Part shown: in pieces, positions 18,034-26,455 of the stretch
Layout of the letters: each line of letters opens with the position of its first letter
How positions within the stretch are numbered: the stretch's first letter is position 1
From: Dolichospermum sp. FACHB-1091
GTDB lineage: Bacteria > Cyanobacteriota > Cyanobacteriia > Cyanobacteriales > Nostocaceae
Assembly (NCBI RefSeq): GCF_014697585.1
Contig: NZ_JACJSB010000015.1
Coordinates: 1-64,000, forward strand
Length of the DNA stretch: 64,000 bases
Direction: 5' to 3'
Position numbers and translations under genes: made by a program
Notes under the pieces: generated by a model
What the model saw: the letters and a program-made list of their open reading frames with translations, nothing else
Database searches by the model: none
Told to the model about the DNA's origin: nothing

Positions 18034-18186
18034 TACAGCACTTCCCGACGTTATGAGGCACAAGAACCCCACCCCCAACCCCCTCCAATATCAAAAGTTT
18101 ATCCTTTTCTTCCCTCCGCTGCGGGGGGTTGAGGGGGTGCGAGGAGGGGGCAAATGAAGTACCTCATAAGAGCGGAAACCCCTGTA
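18034..18186. repeat. hairpin-rich dispersed repeat, copy A
   Basis: It begins TACAGCACTTCCCGACGTTA and ends AGAGCGGAAACCCCTGTA. Internal arms (TTATGAGGCAC / GTACCTCATAA and CCCCCAACCCCCTCC / GGAGGGGG) allow a long stem-loop. A shorter copy in the same orientation lies at 24332-24438, so the two copies bracket the pair of sensor-ATPase genes. Confidence 0.8.
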
Positions 18187-18273
18187 TAACCCACCATTTT
18201 AAATAATTTACATAATCATAAAATCCCCGTCTTCATCCTGTACATCCTTATTGTAATTTTTGTGATAATGGAA

Positions 18274-20955
18274 TTATGGAATCATAGTAAATTTCCCGTT
18301 CTTAACCTCTACAAGTACAGACTGTCCTTGACGCTCTCTTTCTTTGGTAAACTGGAGTGGATAACCTGAGGTTTGATTATTGTTAAGCTCAACCTTTTTT
18401 AATCTTTCTAATACGTTATTTCGGGTATTATCTTGAGTATTATCTTTTGATAAAGCTTGAATAAAAGCCTGGGTCGCATCAAAACTAGTTGCAGTCCGCC
18501 AACTAATACCTCCGCCCCATTTTTTTCCAGATTTTTCAGCAAAAGCCCTTGCTTGTGAAGTTTCTCTAAACCAAGGAACGGATAAAATCATTCCCTCTAC
18601 AGCCTTTCCACCTTTGACTAAGGTATCATTGCTATAAAGAGTGTGTCCACCTAATAAACTTAAAGGTGAATTATCATCTTTGTTCGCTTTAGCAATCTCA
18701 ATTGTAGTATTAGTGTGTTCTGTATCTGGAAATAAGATAGCAGCTTCCGCTTGAAATTCATTGATACTGATACTAACTTCTTCTCTTGGATCAAATTCTT
18801 TGTCACTTAAATCAATTGTATGAACTACCTTACCTTCCATTTTTTTAAATTCATCTGTAAATGCCTCTGTGATACTCTTGCTATAGGGGCTGTTAGGATT
18901 ATTAAAAATCACGACTTTTTTAAACCCTAGACTATTAGTATATTGAGCTAATTTTTTTCCAGCAATTTCATCAGAATCAACTACTCTAAAGAAAACTGAG
19001 CTTTTTAAAAAATTACTAGTAGCAGTAGAGGAAATAATCGCTAAACCAGCTTTTTCATATTCTGGTATTACAGCTTTAGTAACATCGCTAGAATTATGTC
19101 CAATTACTCCTAATATAGAATTATCTTTGACTATTTCCTGGACTACTTGTTTTGCTTCCTCTGGGTTATTACTATCATTAGCAATGACAACTTTTAATAA
19201 TAAACCGTTTGAGCCTTGATTATTGAGATTATTTTTAATTTGATTATTATTAAATTGGTCTTGTGCTTGAGCTACACCACGTAATATTTCTTGAGCATTA
19301 TCATTATTAGTTTTGCTGTCTATAGGTACAACCAGTGCTAAACTCACGGAAGAACTATTTTGACTAGCGCGAGCGTTGTTGTAGTAAATTAATACTTCTG
19401 GGTCGCCAGGATTTGCTTTGACAGCTTGTTGAAATAAATTAACTGCTTCTTGATAATTACCATTTTTAAAAGCTTCAATACCCTGGTCACGAAAGCGATT
19501 ATTAATATTAGAAAATAATGTTTTATCACCTCGACTAATTGTATTATTATCCGGTGCATAATCTGGTGTGGGAGAAGAAGAAATTTTTAATTCCCTTTTT
19601 GAATCTGGTAGAGAGAGATTAGTATAACTAGCAACCAAAATACTAGCCGCAATTGTCATGGTAGTTGCAACTGCTGTTAAAATCATTAATGGGCGTTTTG
19701 TAGAAATATTAGTATGACTATTGCTAGGATTTGTTATAATGTTGCTTATGTGATTATTATCAACTATTTCTGGTAATTGAATAATCTCTTTCTGGTTAGG
19801 AATTTTTTTTTCCTCAAATTCACGGAATTGACCGATTTGATCTTGCAGAGGATAACGTTTTATAATCCAGCGACGCACCAATTCTACTTTGATTTTCTCT
19901 CCGGTTGCATCTAAAAAACCATTGTCTACCAGTTGTTTTCGGGCTTGATTAATCAGTTGATTTTTTGCGTCAATTCCCTGAATTTCTAGTAATTTTAAGT
20001 AGTTTTGTCCAGTTTCTTGAGCTTGTGCAATTGCGGAAAAAACGACTTGTTCGGGAATAGAAAAAACAGCCCAAAACCAGGATAAACCAGCTTCACCGAT
20101 TTCAATTGCTGTATCTACAATTTTTTCTACGTCTGCACTAGTAATTTTAAAACTATTCTGTTCTCGCGCTCTACTGAAAATAGCAAAGCATATTATTTGT
20201 GTACAATATGGATGTCCTGCGGATAGATTGAAAATCGCTTTGATAGCTTCTTCTTCATATTCAAGTACACCTTGGGCTGGTTTCGTAATTAATTCCTTCG
20301 TACTATCTTTATCTAATAACCCAATTTCTATCTTAGGCACATCTTCAAATATTTTCAGGATATTAAGTGTACTTGCTAAATGTTCTCCTATGGATATAAC
20401 TATAAATAATTTATTATTTCTTTTAGTGATATCAGATAATCTGCGGAAAATCTTTTTTGTTAATTCTATGGCCGATGATTCTAAATCTTGACTAATTAAA
20501 GCATCAAATTCATCCAACAGTAAAACTAAATTTTTGTTTTCCAATTGTTGATAAACTTGCGGTAAGAATTGACGTTCAAAGATATTAATTTCTAATTCTA
20601 ATTCTGTGGTTGTGGGTGGTGATATGCTAGTTTCTAGCTCTAAATTATCTACGATTGCTTGAGCTAGTGCTGCTAAAATACTACTCCAGGGCTGCTGACT
20701 GTAAAATGATAAATCAAAGGTAACAAAAACAAACGCATTCACTTCCGCCAATTCCGCCAATTGCTGGGGAATACTAAGGATGATAGATGATTTACCAATA
20801 CGTCTTTGTCCGTATAACAATAGTAATTGTTGAGACTGTTGAAGATTCTCTTGAACAAGCTTAAATATACTTTCTCGGCCAAACAGGGACTCTCGGTAGC
20901 CAATGGGACGACCGATAATGTATGGGTTTCTGTGAAGGTTGGAAGTAGTAATCAT
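18274..20955 (-). CDS. STAND-type ATPase fused through a TM helix to a TPR segment and a LivK-like periplasmic ligand-binding domain
   Basis: An 893-residue multidomain protein. Residues 1-370 form a P-loop NTPase with Walker A GQRRIGKS (49-56), Walker B LVLLLDEFD (143-151), the helical SAGHPY segment (245-250) and a winged-helix-like end (VDNGFLDATGEKIKVELVRRW). One transmembrane helix lies at ~423-444. Outside follow the motif ISRGDKTLF, a TPR-like repeat (~484-530) and a type I periplasmic-binding fold like branched-chain amino acid receptors (~536-893; EILRGVAQAQ, ILGVIGHNSSD, WRTATSFDATQAF). No permease is nearby, which favours signalling over transport. It is paralogous to the upstream gene (33 bases away). 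Confidence 0.85.
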   Translation of the reverse strand: MITTSNLHRNPYIIGRPIGYRESLFGRESIFKLVQENLQQSQQLLLLYGQRRIGKSSIILSIPQQLAELAEVNAFVFVTFDLSFYSQQPWSSILAALAQAIVDNLELETSISPPTTTELELEINIFERQFLPQVYQQLENKNLVLLLDEFDALISQDLESSAIELTKKIFRRLSDITKRNNKLFIVISIGEHLASTLNILKIFEDVPKIEIGLLDKDSTKELITKPAQGVLEYEEEAIKAIFNLSAGHPYCTQIICFAIFSRAREQNSFKITSADVEKIVDTAIEIGEAGLSWFWAVFSIPEQVVFSAIAQAQETGQNYLKLLEIQGIDAKNQLINQARKQLVDNGFLDATGEKIKVELVRRWIIKRYPLQDQIGQFREFEEKKIPNQKEIIQLPEIVDNNHISNIITNPSNSHTNISTKRPLMILTAVATTMTIAASILVASYTNLSLPDSKRELKISSSPTPDYAPDNNTISRGDKTLFSNINNRFRDQGIEAFKNGNYQEAVNLFQQAVKANPGDPEVLIYYNNARASQNSSSVSLALVVPIDSKTNNDNAQEILRGVAQAQDQFNNNQIKNNLNNQGSNGLLLKVVIANDSNNPEEAKQVVQEIVKDNSILGVIGHNSSDVTKAVIPEYEKAGLAIISSTATSNFLKSSVFFRVVDSDEIAGKKLAQYTNSLGFKKVVIFNNPNSPYSKSITEAFTDEFKKMEGKVVHTIDLSDKEFDPREEVSISINEFQAEAAILFPDTEHTNTTIEIAKANKDDNSPLSLLGGHTLYSNDTLVKGGKAVEGMILSVPWFRETSQARAFAEKSGKKWGGGISWRTATSFDATQAFIQALSKDNTQDNTRNNVLERLKKVELNNNQTSGYPLQFTKERERQGQSVLVEVKNGKFTMIP

Positions 20956-20988
20956 GCTCTAATCATACATCCAATCTCCCATTGTAAC

Positions 20989-23900
20989 TCATTCAATTGG
21001 AACAAATTTACCATCTTTAACTTCAACAAGAATAGATTGCCCTTCGCGTTCTCTTTCTTCTGTAAACTTGAGTTGATAGCCTGATGTTTCATTGCTGTCA
21101 AGCTTGATACTTGGTAATTTTTCTAACAAATTAGTTCGTGTGGCATTGTTAGATAGAGCTTTGATAAATGCCTGGGTAGCATCAAAGCTAGTTGCAGTAC
21201 GCCAACTAATACCTCCGCCCCATTTTTTTTCAGATTTTTGAGCAAAATCCTTTGCTTGTGGAGTTTCTCTAAACCAGGGTATAGCAACAATTAAACCCTC
21301 TACATTATTACCACCCTTGTCTAAGGTTTCGTTCCCATAAAGACTGCCTCCACCTAACATTTTTAACTCTTTTACTCGTCCGCTTTGGGGATCATCCTTG
21401 AGTCTGGCATTTCTACGGGTAATTTCTGTAGCAATCTTGATGGCAGTATCAGTGCTTTGTGTATCTGGAAACAATATAGCTGCTTGTGCAAATTTATCTC
21501 TACTATAGACAGTGGCGGAAATTTCGCCCCTCGCATCAAAATTGATATCAGTTAAATCAATTAGGGGTTTACGAACCACCTCACCGCCTAATTTTTCAAA
21601 GCGATTAGTAAATACTTCTCTGATACTATTGCTATAAGGGCTGTTAGGATTAGCAAAAATGACTGCTCTTTTTAATTTCAAATTATTGAAAGTGTATTCT
21701 GCTAGTTTGGTTCCCGTGACTTGATCAGAATAAACTGCTCTAAAAAAAACAGAACTTTTGAGTAAAATACTAGCCGCAGTGGGAGAAATAATTGCTAAAC
21801 TAGCTTTTTCATATTCTGGTAATGCTTCTTGTGTAGCATCACTAGAATTATGTCCAATTACACCTAATATGGAATTATCTTTAACTAATTGTTGTGCTAC
21901 TTGTTGCGCTGATTTGGTGTTATCATCGTTAGCAATGACAATTTCAAGAAACCTATTATTTAAACCTTTATTATCGTTAAATTGGTTTTGGGCTTGTGCT
22001 ACACCACGTAAGATTTCTTGAGCGTCATTTGGGTTAGTACCTATGGGTACAACGACAGCCAATATAAAGGGAGAACCCTGTTGACGAGCGCGGGCATTAT
22101 TATAGTAAATTACTACTTCTGGATCATTTTGATTTGCTTTTATGGCCTGTTGAAATAACTTAGCCGCTTCTTGATAATTACCATTTTTGAAAGCTGCAAT
22201 ACCTTGGTCACGAGAGGGATTATTATTATTAGGAAATAAGGTTCTTTCACCTCGGCTAATTTTGCTATTATCTACCACACAAAAAACACCTAATTCTTTC
22301 TTTTCACCTGGTGGACAGGTTCTAGAAAGCTGCTGATAAATACCAAAACCGAAAACAGATACAACCGTAGTTAAAGCAACAAATGTAACAGGTCTTTTCA
22401 TGATTTGTCTGAATGGGTTCGGTTTTACTGTAGTTTGATTTGCTATGATTTGTGGTTGTGAGCTTAGGTTTTCTACACCTTTTAACTTAGATTCAAAAGC
22501 TCCAATTGCTGCCAATTTATGCTGAGATAATTGTCTATTGGGATCAATTTGTAAAACTCGTTCATACTGTTTTCTGGCGCGAGCAAAGTCTTCATTAATG
22601 GTCAGGTTATGTGCGTATTGTTCTAATGTTTCTATAAAACCGTTTTTGCTCTCTTCTGGAGCAATTTTATAGGCTTGTGCATACAGTTCTAAAGCTTTAT
22701 CTAAATTGTTTGCTTGGGAATATTCTGTAACTAGATCAAATACAGGCTGTAAGACCCTTTCCTGTTGATCATTAATAGAGTAAAATTTGTAAGCCCGACT
22801 GTAAAGTTCAAAAGCTTGGTCGAATTTTTCTACCTTTAAATATTCTTTCGCCAGAGAGGTTACAGTTTGAAAATTATTAGGATTAATTCCTAATGCTTCT
22901 TCATAAAGTTGTAATGCTATTTGCGGTTGATTTTGTGCTACCGAACAGAGATACTCAACGTCTTGCTGATTAACTTCTGCTAATTTACTAATCTCATCTT
23001 TTAGCTGATGTTTCTGCAATAACCAACGCCGGACTAACTCAATTTTGACTCTTTTTGACTCATGTAAAAAACCATAGTCAGCCATTTCTTTGGCTACCTG
23101 AGTTAAGGAATCTGTTAATATGCCATACTCTTCTAGTAGTAGTTTGGGGTTATAGGAAACTCGGTCGTCTTGCTCTTCTCTATGTTGAGCTTCTGCTGCT
23201 GCTGAAAAAACAACTTGTGCTTGAGGATATAAACCATCCCAAAACCAAGCTAAACCAGCTTCTCCTGTTTGAATTGCTTTATCTATGATAGTTTTAACAT
23301 CTTCTGCATTTATTGTCCATATCCATATCTGACGTTCCCGCGCTAAATTGAAAAGCTGATAGCAAATTACTTGAGTGAAATAAGGATGACCTGCTGATAA
23401 ACTGAATATCTCTTCTATTGCATTTTGCTGATAGGTAACAACTCCTCGAACAGGTCTGGTAATCAGCATTACAGCACTATCTTTGTCCAGAAAACTGATT
23501 TCCTTATAGGGTGATTCTCTCAGCAAAGAAAGTAGATTTGGTAGTTCTTTAAGATGTCGTCCCACTACGGGAATAATAAATAATCGTTCTGGCCATTTTG
23601 AAAACCATTTATTGATTAATCTGAAAAATTCTACATTACCTTCGTTATTTGCTTCACTTAAAACATCGAACTCATCTAACAATAAAACCAGCTTTCTTTC
23701 ACCTAATATATTGTATATTTGAGTTAAAAAATTCTCATGGAAAATTGTAGGATCATCTTCTATATCTTCTGCTGTAGGAATAGTAATAGGAATAGTCGTA
23801 AGACTATTTTCTATTTCTTCTCCAATTCTCTGTGCTAGATAATGTAGAATTTGATTGATGGGAGTATGATCACTATTGACAAAAACCTGGATATCAAAAT

Positions 23901-24108
23901 CAATAAAAATAAATTGATCCTCACTATAACTTATCTTTTGAGGAATTTGTTTGAGTACAGAAGATTTACCAATCCGTCTTTGACCATATAAGAGAATTAG
24001 TGGAGTATTTTGTTCTAAAGTATCTTTAATAAACTCAAATAAACTTTGTCTACCAAAAAATTGGTCTGGTTCATCAATAACAGAACCTATATTGTAAGGA
24101 TTAATCAT
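20989..24108 (-). CDS. STAND-type ATPase with cytoplasmic TPRs, TM helix, and LivK-like extracytoplasmic sensor domain
   Basis: This is a longer paralogue of the downstream gene (about 1039 residues). Walker A GQRRIGKS is at residues 42-49, Walker B LVLLLDEFD at 140-148, SAGHPY at 238-243, and the winged-helix-like region is near 345-365. Unlike its neighbour it carries a cytoplasmic TPR array (~380-530), then a TM helix (~573-593), the motif ISRGERTLF, a single TPR-like unit and the periplasmic-binding fold (~680-1039). I choose the ATG at 24108 because AGGAG lies ten bases upstream; an ATG at 24126 would itself precede that site. It is probably co-transcribed with 18274-20955. Confidence 0.84.
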   Translation of the reverse strand: MINPYNIGSVIDEPDQFFGRQSLFEFIKDTLEQNTPLILLYGQRRIGKSSVLKQIPQKISYSEDQFIFIDFDIQVFVNSDHTPINQILHYLAQRIGEEIENSLTTIPITIPTAEDIEDDPTIFHENFLTQIYNILGERKLVLLLDEFDVLSEANNEGNVEFFRLINKWFSKWPERLFIIPVVGRHLKELPNLLSLLRESPYKEISFLDKDSAVMLITRPVRGVVTYQQNAIEEIFSLSAGHPYFTQVICYQLFNLARERQIWIWTINAEDVKTIIDKAIQTGEAGLAWFWDGLYPQAQVVFSAAAEAQHREEQDDRVSYNPKLLLEEYGILTDSLTQVAKEMADYGFLHESKRVKIELVRRWLLQKHQLKDEISKLAEVNQQDVEYLCSVAQNQPQIALQLYEEALGINPNNFQTVTSLAKEYLKVEKFDQAFELYSRAYKFYSINDQQERVLQPVFDLVTEYSQANNLDKALELYAQAYKIAPEESKNGFIETLEQYAHNLTINEDFARARKQYERVLQIDPNRQLSQHKLAAIGAFESKLKGVENLSSQPQIIANQTTVKPNPFRQIMKRPVTFVALTTVVSVFGFGIYQQLSRTCPPGEKKELGVFCVVDNSKISRGERTLFPNNNNPSRDQGIAAFKNGNYQEAAKLFQQAIKANQNDPEVVIYYNNARARQQGSPFILAVVVPIGTNPNDAQEILRGVAQAQNQFNDNKGLNNRFLEIVIANDDNTKSAQQVAQQLVKDNSILGVIGHNSSDATQEALPEYEKASLAIISPTAASILLKSSVFFRAVYSDQVTGTKLAEYTFNNLKLKRAVIFANPNSPYSNSIREVFTNRFEKLGGEVVRKPLIDLTDINFDARGEISATVYSRDKFAQAAILFPDTQSTDTAIKIATEITRRNARLKDDPQSGRVKELKMLGGGSLYGNETLDKGGNNVEGLIVAIPWFRETPQAKDFAQKSEKKWGGGISWRTATSFDATQAFIKALSNNATRTNLLEKLPSIKLDSNETSGYQLKFTEEREREGQSILVEVKDGKFVPIE

Positions 24109-24126
24109 ATTATTTGTACTCCTCAT

Positions 24127-24331
24127 CTATTATACACTTGGCTTTAAATAAAAATGGAATATTGATACTATACATTCTCTGTAGAATTTACGCAATATCT
24201 TACTAAAAATTTTTGTTTATTTTTGTTTATTTTTGTGTAGGGGTAATTCATGAATTACCCCTACTATATATTTTACAGCAGTAGGGTGTGTTAGCGTCAG
24301 CGTAACGCACCTGAGATTTTTGAGATTTAGA
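24127..24331. repeat. intergenic stretch with a perfect 28-bp palindrome
   Basis: A fully self-complementary 28-mer lies at 24237-24264 (half-site GTAGGGGTAATTCA), preceded by a TTTTTGTTTAT triplicate. At about 24288-24311 a GTGTGTTAGCG...GTAACGCACC hairpin of the GTGCGTTA family follows. These are dispersed repeats; I see no gene here. Confidence 0.7.
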
Positions 24332-24438
24332 TACAGCACTTCCTGATGTTATGAGGTACAAGAACCCCACCCCCAACCCCCTCCCCGCAAGCGAGGAGGG
24401 GGCTTAAGATGTACCTCATAAAAGCGGAAACCCCTGTA
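24332..24438. repeat. hairpin-rich dispersed repeat, copy B
   Basis: It begins TACAGCACTTCCTGATGTTA and ends AAAGCGGAAACCCCTGTA, the same orientation and ends as 18034-18186, with a shorter interior. Its outer arms (TTATGAGGTAC / GTACCTCATAA) and inner arms (CCCCCTCC / GGAGGGGG) form a strong stem. Confidence 0.8.
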
Positions 24439-24442
24439 AGTC

Positions 24443-25723
24443 CTATCCAAATAATATGTCACGACCAAGTTTAAGGAGGGATACAACCGTATCTTGATGC
24501 TGACCTGACCAAGTAATTGCTTTTTTCATCTCCTCAACTTGTCCATGACTCATCAGATTAAGAAATACTTTCTCGCGTTTTCTGATTTCACTAGGTTTTG
24601 TATTCCAAATCTCCTGAATTACCCACTTTTTCATAATTGAAGAAGTGAATAAATATATCTTTTCTTTTTCTTTTGGTAACTTTGGTTTTGGCCTGATTTC
24701 CGAAACAATTACCCCCTGTTCTTCTAATTCAGTTAAACTGCGTTCATTTTGGTTCAAAATGCGACCAATACCTTTTAAATCAAAGTCTTTCTGCTCTAAA
24801 TGACCGTCTAGATATAACAAAACAATGAGCATTAATAAGGTTTTTTGTTGGTCATTACATCTTTTCCAAATTGTTTCAAAAATCTGTTTAGTATCCCTTT
24901 CAAAATCCCTTTCAAAATCACTATTAAATTTATTGATATCAACTTCTTCTCCTTGTTGTCTTGCTATGTATAGTAAAAAACCGGCAATTTGTATTAAAGT
25001 CGGGTGACTACCAGTAATATTTCTAATTCCATTTCTTAATTCTGGTGGAAATACTGATAATAATTGCTCTGTTTCCTGGTAATCAAATTTTTTCAAAGAT
25101 TGATACATATAGTGATTATACCAAGGAGAAGCATTTGGCTTGAGTGGTGGACCAATTTCATTGAGGCGCTGAAGTGAGGTGACAATCATGGTAAGTTTTT
25201 TGTTAGCACCATGAACGGCTAAACTACGACATTGAGCTAAAAATGTTTCTCTATCAGATTCCGTATATTCCCCATTGGTTTCTAAGGCTGCGTCAAAGTC
25301 ATCTACCAACAAAACCAGGAATTTATTTTTTCTACCTAACTTTGTTATAGCTTGACGTAGAGTATCATTTGTAATATTATTCCCTCTTAAGTTTCTAATT
25401 TCTGTTTGTAGTTCTGGCTCATTTTTTAATTTATCATCCATAATCGTCAAAATTTCTGCCCAAAACTTACCAGGAGTAAAGGGGTATAAACTCTGACAAC
25501 TGAATAATACAATTACAGCGGGAGATGAATCTAGTCCATATTCTTTCCAGGTTTGGGGACAAGCAACTTTGTCTAAGTAAGAAGTTTTCCCCATTCCTGG
25601 ACCACCCCAAATAGCTAAATGACTGCGAGCATGAATTGTGTCAAAAGCGGCTGTGATTTCAGATGTGCGACCGATAAAATATTCTGGAGGAACTGGTATA
25701 TTGGCGAAGAAAGGATTAGCCAT
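24443..25723 (-). CDS. cytoplasmic STAND-type (nSTAND-like) ATPase
   Basis: A 426-residue soluble protein. FIGRTSEI leads into Walker A GGPGMGKT (residues 40-47); Walker B is FLVLLVDDFD (~135-144) and a GSHPTLIQIAGF helix follows, then a winged-helix-like region. The order matches the cytoplasmic modules of the two downstream sensor fusions, but no TM helix or sensor domain is attached. It lies directly upstream of them on the same strand, separated by 334 bases containing repeats. It may belong to the same signalling locus; independent transcription is equally possible. Confidence 0.78.
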   Translation of the reverse strand: MANPFFANIPVPPEYFIGRTSEITAAFDTIHARSHLAIWGGPGMGKTSYLDKVACPQTWKEYGLDSSPAVIVLFSCQSLYPFTPGKFWAEILTIMDDKLKNEPELQTEIRNLRGNNITNDTLRQAITKLGRKNKFLVLLVDDFDAALETNGEYTESDRETFLAQCRSLAVHGANKKLTMIVTSLQRLNEIGPPLKPNASPWYNHYMYQSLKKFDYQETEQLLSVFPPELRNGIRNITGSHPTLIQIAGFLLYIARQQGEEVDINKFNSDFERDFERDTKQIFETIWKRCNDQQKTLLMLIVLLYLDGHLEQKDFDLKGIGRILNQNERSLTELEEQGVIVSEIRPKPKLPKEKEKIYLFTSSIMKKWVIQEIWNTKPSEIRKREKVFLNLMSHGQVEEMKKAITWSGQHQDTVVSLLKLGRDILFG

Positions 25724-25864
25724 ATTTCGGAGATCCTAATTCTGATGTTATTAGCCATAATAGTCCATAATAGTCATAATACAGGTTATCTCCTTGAGAT
25801 TCCTGACTGATTAAAAAATTCGGGGATCTGAGTGAATGTTAAATAGTTCTCTAAGTATGATTTT

Positions 25865-26128
25865 ATGCGATTAATTCTCTACAGCAAGCCCGGTTGTCAC
25901 CTTTGTGAAGGATTGCAGGAAAAATTAGCCCAAATCAAAACTCTGAGTTTTGAGCTAGAAATTCGGGACATTACCACTGATGATAATTGGTTTGCATTGT
26001 ATCAATATGAAATACCTGTACTCTATTTTGTCACTAATGAAGGTAAGGAACAAGCCATACCTCGTCCCTCTCCTCGTCTCAGTGTCGAAGGACTGGAAAA
26101 ATTTTTAGCTAAGTATGTGAAAACTTAA
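25865..26128 (+). CDS. glutaredoxin-like (DUF836-type) protein
   Basis: An 87-residue protein with a glutaredoxin-type N-terminus LILYSKPGCHLCEGL; the redox motif is C-H-L-C at residues 10-13, and the cis-Pro segment is EIPVLYF. It is a short thioredoxin-fold protein of the DUF836 group. It is monocistronic, divergent from the STAND gene, and followed by a terminator hairpin. Confidence 0.85.
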   Translation: MRLILYSKPGCHLCEGLQEKLAQIKTLSFELEIRDITTDDNWFALYQYEIPVLYFVTNEGKEQAIPRPSPRLSVEGLEKFLAKYVKT

Positions 26129-26190
26129 AACAGTATATTCGGGGCGATACTGAGATTTGAGTATATTTACATTATTTAAAAAAAGTAAAA

Positions 26191-26213
26191 TGTCCGCAAA
26201 AGCGGACACTTTT
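26191..26213 (+). terminator. intrinsic terminator after the glutaredoxin-like gene
   Basis: Stem TGTCCGC / GCGGACA with an AAAA loop is followed by CTTTT, 62 bases after the stop codon. Confidence 0.75.
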
Positions 26214-26385
26214 AGGGCTTCTGTCACTTTTATTGGCTACAATCATGTCTGGAACATGATGTTTTTATTGTTGATGATCAGAATCAAAAAATCAAGTCTT
26301 TTTCAGATATAAATTAGACATAATTAAGTGAATTATATCTTGAAAGATATAGCATTTCCCTTCTGCTGTCAGGTGCAGGAATAAT

Positions 26386-26430
26386 GAATTAACCGCAGAC
26401 AAACGCAGATAAATTTGTACTTTAGTGGAG
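26386..26430. repeat. degenerate direct repeat flanking cobJ (downstream copy)
   Basis: GAATTAACCGCAGACAAACG followed by CAGATAAAT and AGTGGAG. The related copy at 28215-28255 lies on the other side of the cbiG/cobJ fusion gene. Confidence 0.6.
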
Positions 26431-26455
26431 ACTATTCCCTGCTATATAAAAAACA

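Larger units (their letters stand above)
26129..26455. other. intergenic region with terminator and repeat remnants
   Basis: Besides the terminator at 26191-26213, this stretch holds a degenerate repeat at 26386-26430 (GAATTAACCGCAGAC...AGTGGAG) that is also found at 28215-28255. No coding frame is evident. Confidence 0.6.

Noticed and set aside
18274-24108. Ordinary ABC importer operon
   Set aside because: The binding-protein-like domains are tethered to STAND ATPases by a TM helix, and no permease or ABC-type ATPase with a signature motif is present.
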